In this document: positions 52,228 through 56,138 of the stretch, in pieces
Numbering within the stretch: the stretch's first letter is position 1
Layout: each line of letters opens with the position of its first letter
Assembly (NCBI RefSeq): GCF_900114255.1
Contig: NZ_FOSL01000027.1
Span: forward strand, 1-56,138
DNA length: 56,138 nt
Direction: 5' to 3'
Origin: Neomesorhizobium albiziae
GTDB taxonomy: Bacteria; Pseudomonadota; Alphaproteobacteria; Rhizobiales; Rhizobiaceae
Translations under genes and position numbers: made by a program
The notes under the pieces: generated by a model
What the model saw: only the letters and a program-made list of their open reading frames with translations
Told to the model about the DNA's origin: nothing
Databases searched by the model: none

Positions 52228-52434
52228 TCATCCGAGATCAATTTCGCCTTCTACAACATGATGAAGCCCGGCTTCCTCGGACGCTATCACAGCCCTCACC
52301 ACCAGTCGTCCCTGCCCTCTCAGCTCTCTCTGCTCCACGGCTTTCTCGATCGCCTGCTGCGAGGTCACGCCGACCTGTTTGAGGAACCTGCGCAAGGAGA
52401 CGTTGAAGGGATCGGATTCCATATTCTGGGTCAT
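52228..52434 (-). CDS. DUF6494 family small protein
   Basis: 68 residues from ATG 52434 (MTQNMESDPFNVSLRRFLKQ), with GAGG 7 nt upstream. It continues VGVTSQQAIEKAVEQRELRG and ends GLHHVVEGEIDLG, the usual DUF6494 pattern (FN-x-S-x-R-x-FLK...GVTSQ...I-E-G-E-I-x-L). Small cytoplasmic protein of unknown function in alphaproteobacteria. Confidence 0.78.
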   Translation of the reverse strand: MTQNMESDPFNVSLRRFLKQVGVTSQQAIEKAVEQRELRGQGRLVVRAVIASEEAGLHHVVEGEIDLG

Positions 52435-52696
52435 TTGATTGCCTCGAACAGTGTGAAAGGCACGGCCGTTTCGGCATGCTGGATGCTTCCGACGGTGCCG
52501 GGCCATCGCCACACTTATAGTCACAATCTTCCAGCAAGGCATCACGGACGAGGACAAGATCACAGCCAGCCTCGGCCAGCAACCCTCAGATACCATATGA
52601 CCATTACCGACACTCGACAGGCTTCTGGCTGCACTCCACCTCGACGAGGCACGATATTCGACTAAATCAATGACCGCCCCGTCGACTAAATTCCGG

Positions 52697-52729
52697 TCAA
52701 AAAAGAAGAGCCGGCCATTACAGCCGGCC
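52697..52729 (-). terminator. Rho-independent terminator (distal copy)
   Basis: On the minus strand GCCGGC-TGTAATG-GCCGGC is followed by TCTTCTTTTTT. It serves the minus-strand genes ending at 52942. Confidence 0.65.
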
Positions 52730-52818
52730 CTTCCCGTTCCTGGCAAGAACTGCCGGCGTCCAGTGAGGGGCCGAAACCGCCGACCTTAACGAACGCTCGC
52801 GTTGTGTACTTGTTCCCA

Positions 52819-52847
52819 CAAAAAGAAGGCCGGGGGCACCGGCCTTT
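52819..52847 (-). terminator. Rho-independent terminator (proximal copy)
   Basis: AAGGCCGG-TGCCC-CCGGCCTT on the minus strand (8-bp stem) followed by CTTTTTG, about 95 bp after the stop at 52942. Confidence 0.72.
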
Positions 52848-52941
52848 AGTTGGGTCAGGTTGTCGGCGTTACATTGGATGGGGCCGCAACAGCCGACCCT
52901 TACGCAACGCTCGCGCAAGAGGGTAGTTCCCGGCGGCGAAG

Positions 52942-53163
52942 TCAGCTCAGGGTACTCTTACTCTCAGCTGCTTCGGCGAAATCCAAGGCAAGCTCTTGCG
53001 CGCGGAGGCACGCCAGCGTTTCCCGCTCTGCCTCGCTGTATTCGCGGTCGTCATATATTTTTGCGAGTGACACGTACACGGCGATGGAACCCAGTTCATT
53101 AGTCATTTCCACGACGTAGCGGTCTGCGGAGATTTTCCGGACGACTAATTCTGGGATCGTCAT
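52942..53163 (-). CDS. Small hypothetical protein
   Basis: 73 residues (MTIPELVVRKISADRYVVEM ... AVYVSLAKIYDDREYSEAER). A small beta-rich start followed by a charged helix; no recognised family. It follows the DUF982 gene on the same strand (17-bp gap) and is followed by two tandem terminators, which supports a real two-gene transcript. Confidence 0.6.
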   Translation of the reverse strand: MTIPELVVRKISADRYVVEMTNELGSIAVYVSLAKIYDDREYSEAERETLACLRAQELALDFAEAAESKSTLS

Positions 53164-53180
53164 GACTGGCAGGCTCCACG

Positions 53181-53462
53181 CTAATCTTCGTCAACCAGCA
53201 CGTCGCTTTCCCATGCTGCCTCTTCGAAAGCCTTCCGAGCCATGGCTGACTTCCGCAGACCAAGCAGCGCGTTCATACAGGCACGGCGAGCCATCATGTG
53301 CTTCGTGCCTGGCTCCGTGGCGCTGGGCCTGAACTCGTCTAGCGCATCCATAGCATCGCGGGCATTACGAATTTTCTGCGGCTTCCCCGGCACCAGCTCG
53401 ATCATTACCGGCTTCTCAAACGATGTATCGGGCGGCGGCTTGGACAAATCATCTAAACGCAT
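53181..53462 (-). CDS. DUF982 family protein
   Basis: 93 residues. The DUF982 pattern is recognisable: FEKPVMIELVPGKPQKIRNA, RDAMDALDEF, then MMARRACMNALLGLRKSAMA and RKAFEEAAWESDVLVDED. DUF982 proteins are small and abundant in Rhizobiales, of unknown function. First gene of the pair with 52942-53163; divergent from the plus-strand small genes that follow. Confidence 0.75.
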   Translation of the reverse strand: MRLDDLSKPPPDTSFEKPVMIELVPGKPQKIRNARDAMDALDEFRPSATEPGTKHMMARRACMNALLGLRKSAMARKAFEEAAWESDVLVDED

Positions 53463-53548
53463 ACTGGAACTCCAACAACGACGGAGAAAATGCGCGAAGT
53501 GGGATTCCGTTGCCTCGGAACAATTACGTTTGGCTAATGTTGTGGATC

Positions 53549-53770
53549 ATGCGTGGCGACAACATCATCCCATTTCCCTTGGATGTCCGAGTTGCAATCG
53601 AGCTTGAAATTCACCGTGCGGTCGCGCGGTTCGGGCACAACGTCGAGATAATGGCTATAGCCGCCAAGTGGCATGGCACCATGGACGACCGGCAGGTGCT
53701 AACGGCCTTACGCAAGATCAACCAGATCGGCGATACCCTCCCGAAAGGGCAGACTGACGATGGCTACTGA
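53549..53770 (+). CDS. Small hypothetical protein with IIPFPLD motif
   Basis: 73 residues from ATG 53549 (MRGDNIIPFPLDVRVAIELE); ATG 53537 is an alternative. It continues HNVEIMAIAAKWHGTMDDRQ and VLTALRKINQIGDTLPKGQ. A helical protein related to the degenerate copy at 54418-54670 in this window. I do not recognise a characterised family. Its stop lies inside a 13-bp tandem duplication. Confidence 0.6.
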   Translation: MRGDNIIPFPLDVRVAIELEIHRAVARFGHNVEIMAIAAKWHGTMDDRQVLTALRKINQIGDTLPKGQTDDGY

Positions 53771-53783
53771 CGATGGCTACTGA
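53757..53783. repeat. 13-bp tandem duplication at a gene junction
   Basis: GACGATGGCTACT is repeated twice in a row. The first copy carries the DDGY-stop of the upstream gene, the second the ATG of the next. Removing one copy would make the genes overlap by about 11 bp, so the duplication has separated formerly overlapping genes. Confidence 0.7.
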
Positions 53784-53933
53784 CATCATGATCTCTTTCG
53801 AGAACCGACGCGTTATTCGCGAGGAAATTGGCCGCCAATGGGAGATCGCCGTGGCACACCTCCTCGCTGAGAACCCCGGTTTTGCTCTCCGACACCGGGC
53901 GCACGCACGTTCAAGCGGAGTGAACACGCCATA
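53772..53933 (+). CDS. Small hypothetical protein
   Basis: 53 residues (MATDIMISFENRRVIREEIG ... WEIAVAHLLAENPGF). ATG lies in the second copy of the 13-bp duplication. Charged and helical; no family recognised. Likely co-transcribed with the IIPFPLD gene. Confidence 0.45.
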
Positions 53934-53996
53934 ACCACTACCTCCAGCTTCCCCGTTCATGCAGCCAACCAGAGAAGTTCGCCACAGGAGCACGAA

Positions 53997-54242
53997 ATGT
54001 CAGTTGTTCACGAAGAAGCCCCATCCGAAGTCTTGCCCGATGTACCATCCACCCTCCCGGACGTCCCCTCGCATCCCGAGGAAATCAAGTCCGTGTTCGA
54101 CCTGCGTGTGGGGAAATACATTTCCTTGCAGGGCAGTGCCAGGATCACGCCAGCCGGCGTGATTTGCGCTGGCATTGCATTTGCTGCCATGTCGCTTGCC
54201 TTGGGGTATCTGGTGTCGTCCTCCAGGCGGGCCCGGTATTAG
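53997..54242 (+). CDS. Small hypothetical tail-anchored membrane protein
   Basis: 81 residues. An acidic, Pro-rich N-terminus (MSVVHEEAPSEVLPDVPSTL), a central RVGKYISLQGSARITPAGV and one C-terminal transmembrane helix (about residues 54-74, CAGIAFAAMSLALGYLV) with a basic end (SSRRARY). No family recognised. Confidence 0.55.
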   Translation: MSVVHEEAPSEVLPDVPSTLPDVPSHPEEIKSVFDLRVGKYISLQGSARITPAGVICAGIAFAAMSLALGYLVSSSRRARY

Positions 54243-54417
54243 CCAAGCCAGCAGCTTGCAACCGATCGAAGCAATGTCGGCGGGCGTTTGATGTCGCTAC
54301 GCCTGCGACATGCTAGAGTATCGTGTTACGGCCAGCCCGTTCCAAACAATCCGCCTCAGCCCAGCGTTATCTTTAGCTGGACCGCGACACGACCTTTAGC
54401 GCCATGGAACTATTACG

Positions 54418-54670
54418 ATGCGCTATTGTTGTTGGGCAACGAGCGACGACGACATCATCCCGTTTCCCCTCGATCGCCGAGAACAGATCAAAACGGAGAT
54501 GAATCTTGCGGATATCAATATGGTGCCAACAACCTCGAAGTCTTGGTGATTCAGAACAGTTGGGGTGACAAGATGGGTGACGTGCAGGTGCCCGCAGTAC
54601 TGCGCAAGCTCACGAAAGCGGCTCTATCTTCGACGACATCACCCACAGGGCTGATTGAAATGGCAATGCG
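54418..54670 (+). pseudogene. Degenerate paralogue of the IIPFPLD gene
   Basis: ATG 54418 reads SDDDIIPFPLDRREQIKTEM, matching the gene at 53549, but stops at about 54549. The related second half (SWGDKMGDVQVPAVLRKLTK, compare KWHGTMDDRQVLTALRKINQ) continues in another frame. A frameshift near 54500 explains this; a further shift may follow it. Evidence for duplication and decay within the region. Confidence 0.5.
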
Positions 54671-54713
54671 GTCCGGTCGGCGGCGTGAGATGGAGCCAAC
54701 AGGAGATTTTGAT

Positions 54714-54936
54714 ATGGGCGTCACTTGCCTGGTCTTTATAGACGGCCCAACCGGCGAATCTCCACACGTTCGCGACCGTTCCGCGTGTCGGGGACAGCAT
54801 CCAGATAGCGCAACGCGGTGAGCAGCAAACGCTGACAGTCGAGCATGTTCTGTACATGGCGAAAAACGCCGACGATGACGACATGGGAGGCGCTCATGTG
54901 CAGATCCGGGCCTCCACAAGGAAGCTGGCCCAGTAA
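54714..54936 (+). pseudogene. Small hypothetical gene with a one-base frameshift
   Basis: ATG 54714 has an excellent site (AGGAGATTTTGAT) and reads MGVTCLVFIDG, then goes out of frame. With one C removed from CCC at 54746-54748 it continues QPANLHTFATVPRVGDSIQI, TLTVEHVLYMAKNADDDDMG and VQIRASTRKLAQ-stop, 73 residues in all. The frame length (223 nt) is one more than a multiple of three. The protein would be small and beta-rich, of unknown function. Confidence 0.6.
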
Positions 54937-54951
54937 TTCTGCCGAAGATTG

Positions 54952-55365
54952 TTAACGGGCCGACTCTTCCCTCCGCTGTGGGGAGGAAGGGTAAGGATGC
55001 CATAGAGTTTCTCGATCCGTTTGGATCGGGCCGCCGTCCAAGGCAGAGCAAAAATCGCCATCCTTGTTGCAGTAGTCGGAAATTACGCGATCGCCGATGC
55101 CGATGAAGAATGTGCGACCGTCCTTTGGGGCGCTTTTCACGTTTCTCCAGACATTGGCGAAGTCATGCCTATGGTGCGAAACATAATGGAGAGCTACGAT
55201 CATCGCTTCGGCTCGGTGCTGCGGTTCTGGCCCGCCCAAAAGAACGGCTTCCTCGTTTTCCAGGTTTGCCATCGAGCCAAACAGTTCTTCGATGGCCTCT
55301 CGGACCATGCGCAGCGCCGCAGCATAAAAAGCGACGGTTTCGGCGTATTCAGTTTCAGGAACCAT
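54952..55365 (-). CDS. Hypothetical protein
   Basis: 137 residues (MVPETEYAETVAFYAAALRM). The N-terminal half is helical (VREAIEELFGSMANLENEEA), the C-terminal half has RNVKSAPKDGRTFFIGIGDR and ALDGGPIQTDRETLWHPYPS. GAGG precedes the ATG at about 11 nt. Composition is coding-like; I do not recognise a characterised family. Confidence 0.6.
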   Translation of the reverse strand: MVPETEYAETVAFYAAALRMVREAIEELFGSMANLENEEAVLLGGPEPQHRAEAMIVALHYVSHHRHDFANVWRNVKSAPKDGRTFFIGIGDRVISDYCNKDGDFCSALDGGPIQTDRETLWHPYPSSPQRREESAR

Positions 55366-55443
55366 CGGTCAAGTAGCCTCGATTGGGGCTTCTGGCGCCC
55401 TAACCTGCCCGCGCCCGATTAAAGCGGCCCCGCATGTATAGCG

Positions 55444-55647
55444 TTGGCCCGTCAACTTGATCGCGCCAACCGCGATCTCCCCGCGGAATGGGAACTCGTC
55501 GTCCAGCTATCGAGCGGCGGTGACCCCAAAAAACGCCCCGGCTTGTTGCCTGAGTGGCGGGAGAGTATCGCCATCAGCCGGGACGCCTTACCGGAATTGT
55601 TGCTTCCGGACTTCAACAACCTGCGCCGCGGATATCAGTTCCAGTGA
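55444..55647 (+). CDS. Small hypothetical protein, start uncertain
   Basis: About 67 residues from TTG 55444: ARQLDRANRDLPAEWELVVQ, LSSGGDPKKRPGLLPEWRES and DALPELLLPDFNNLRRGYQF. Coding-like, but no ATG start or ribosome binding site is evident, so it may be the tail of a truncated gene. Confidence 0.4.
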   Translation: MARQLDRANRDLPAEWELVVQLSSGGDPKKRPGLLPEWRESIAISRDALPELLLPDFNNLRRGYQFQ

Positions 55648-55784
55648 TGGTAAAATACAGTTTGTCCGATTAGCAATGTTCTAACAAATCTCTGCGTAAT
55701 GCATGGTTGAGCACCTGAGGAGTCATGCTCCTGTCACGCTATTCAGTTCTTTATTTGCCCATCGGTCATTCTATCGCGCGGGAA

Positions 55785-56138
55785 GAGTCCTAGGTTGTAG
55801 TGACGATTTAATTATTTGAGCCAGAGCATGATGCTGACGAGCTTTACGAAGCCGAGGAATGTGGCGGCGAGTTTGTCGTAGCGGGTTGCGATGCGGCGCC
55901 ACTGCTTGAGTTTGGCGAAGAATCCCTCGATCCCCCAGCGCTGCCGGTAGGCGATCTTGTCGTAGCTGTGCTGGTATTTGCGATGGCGGCGTGGCGGGAT
56001 GACGGGCTGGCCGCCTTCGTCGAGGATGGTGTCGTGGAGGCTGTCGGCGTCATAGGCGCGGTCGGCGATGACTTTGCCGGAGGCAAGCCCGGTGACGAGG
56101 CCGCAAGCCGGCGCCATGTCGTTCTGCTGGCCGGGACC
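55785..56138 (-). mobile_element. IS5-family insertion sequence, truncated by the window edge
   Basis: The probable outer end is near 55785 (GAGTCCTAGGTTGTAGT, like the ends of the IS427 group of IS5). The transposase gene reads off the right edge. Full element length and the other inverted repeat are not visible. Confidence 0.65.
55812..56138 (-). CDS. IS5-family DDE transposase, C-terminal part
   Basis: About 108 residues of an open frame without a start. VIADRAYDADSLHDTILDEG holds the second catalytic Asp, and RQRWGIEGFFAKLKQWRRIA the catalytic Glu region, followed by LAATFLGFVKLVSIMLWLK, the usual C-terminus. It encodes the catalytic end of a cut-and-paste transposase. The upstream part lies outside the window; an internal ATG at 56117 is not the real start. 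Confidence 0.85.
   Translation of the reverse strand, partial: GPGQQNDMAPACGLVTGLASGKVIADRAYDADSLHDTILDEGGQPVIPPRRHRKYQHSYDKIAYRQRWGIEGFFAKLKQWRRIATRYDKLAATFLGFVKLVSIMLWLK

Larger units (their letters stand above)
52697..52915. repeat. Degenerate tandem duplication containing two terminator hairpins
   Basis: Two units of about 100 bp (52697-52801 and 52817-52915), each starting with an A-run plus GAAG, then a GC hairpin, then a GGGGCCG...GCCGAC core, and ending AACGCTCGCG. They have diverged in the middle. Read on the minus strand each carries a hairpin followed by a T-run. Confidence 0.6.

Noticed and set aside
1-56138. CRISPR arrays, tRNA and rRNA genes
   Set aside because: No regularly spaced repeats, tRNA T-loop/acceptor patterns or rRNA-like segments were noticed on either strand.

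Overview
The window looks like chromosome from a Bradyrhizobium-type alphaproteobacterium (Rhizobiales). It is GC-rich, and it carries small protein families typical of that group (DUF1127, DUF982, DUF6494), a secondary RpoH-like sigma factor, FixJ-family response regulators and several stand-alone acyl-CoA enzymes. No rRNA, tRNA or CRISPR array was recognised.

Layout. 0-7.3 kb: a partial hypothetical gene at the left edge, an XRE regulator with a palindromic operator, a family 2 glycosyltransferase, a LysR regulator divergent from a small DUF1127-like gene, an L,D-transpeptidase lipoprotein, and a DUF1127-TauE/SafE pair divergent from a MocR/GntR-aminotransferase regulator whose promoter holds three copies of a 10-bp direct repeat. 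7.7-13.5 kb: a minus-strand run of exported or membrane oxidative/hydrolytic enzymes (two alpha/beta hydrolases with Tat-like leaders, a small membrane protein and a two-subunit molybdenum hydroxylase). 13.7-24.3 kb: a signalling block with a FixJ/StyR-like response regulator, an HD-domain hydrolase, an RpoH-like sigma factor, a receiver-only regulator and a 2083-residue Ser/Thr-kinase/ATPase/GAF/PAS/histidine-kinase fusion. Related inverted repeats (TAARC-N4-RTTTA) lie upstream of the hydrolase run and of the receiver-only regulator, which suggests a shared regulon. 24.6-34.4 kb: an orphan ABC solute-binding protein, an AMP-forming acyl-CoA ligase, and a tight six-gene operon (acyl-CoA dehydrogenase, two enoyl-CoA hydratases, CaiB-type CoA-transferase, YWTD beta-propeller, carnitine-dehydrogenase-like oxidoreductase). 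34.8-40.7 kb: an MscS channel with a C-terminal cyclic-nucleotide-binding-type domain, then an AraC regulator and an AaeB/AaeX/AaeA-like efflux set.

40.9-56.1 kb is a decaying accessory region: a broken tandem-YCII gene, a Rieske protein with an unusual ligand motif beside a GMC oxidoreductase, a translationally coupled intracellular subtilase/MBL-hydrolase pair whose protease is frameshifted just before its catalytic serine, fragments of MFS, LysR and integrase genes, several small hypothetical genes with one-base frameshifts, a duplicated terminator and a truncated IS5-type element at the right edge.

The most unusual items are the dyad-linked regulon around the giant kinase, the coupled S8-MBL pair, the Rieske protein with Cys in place of its first His ligand, and the run of single-base lesions in the right third. 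The lesions could be real gene decay or sequencing/assembly error, which cannot be told from the sequence alone.
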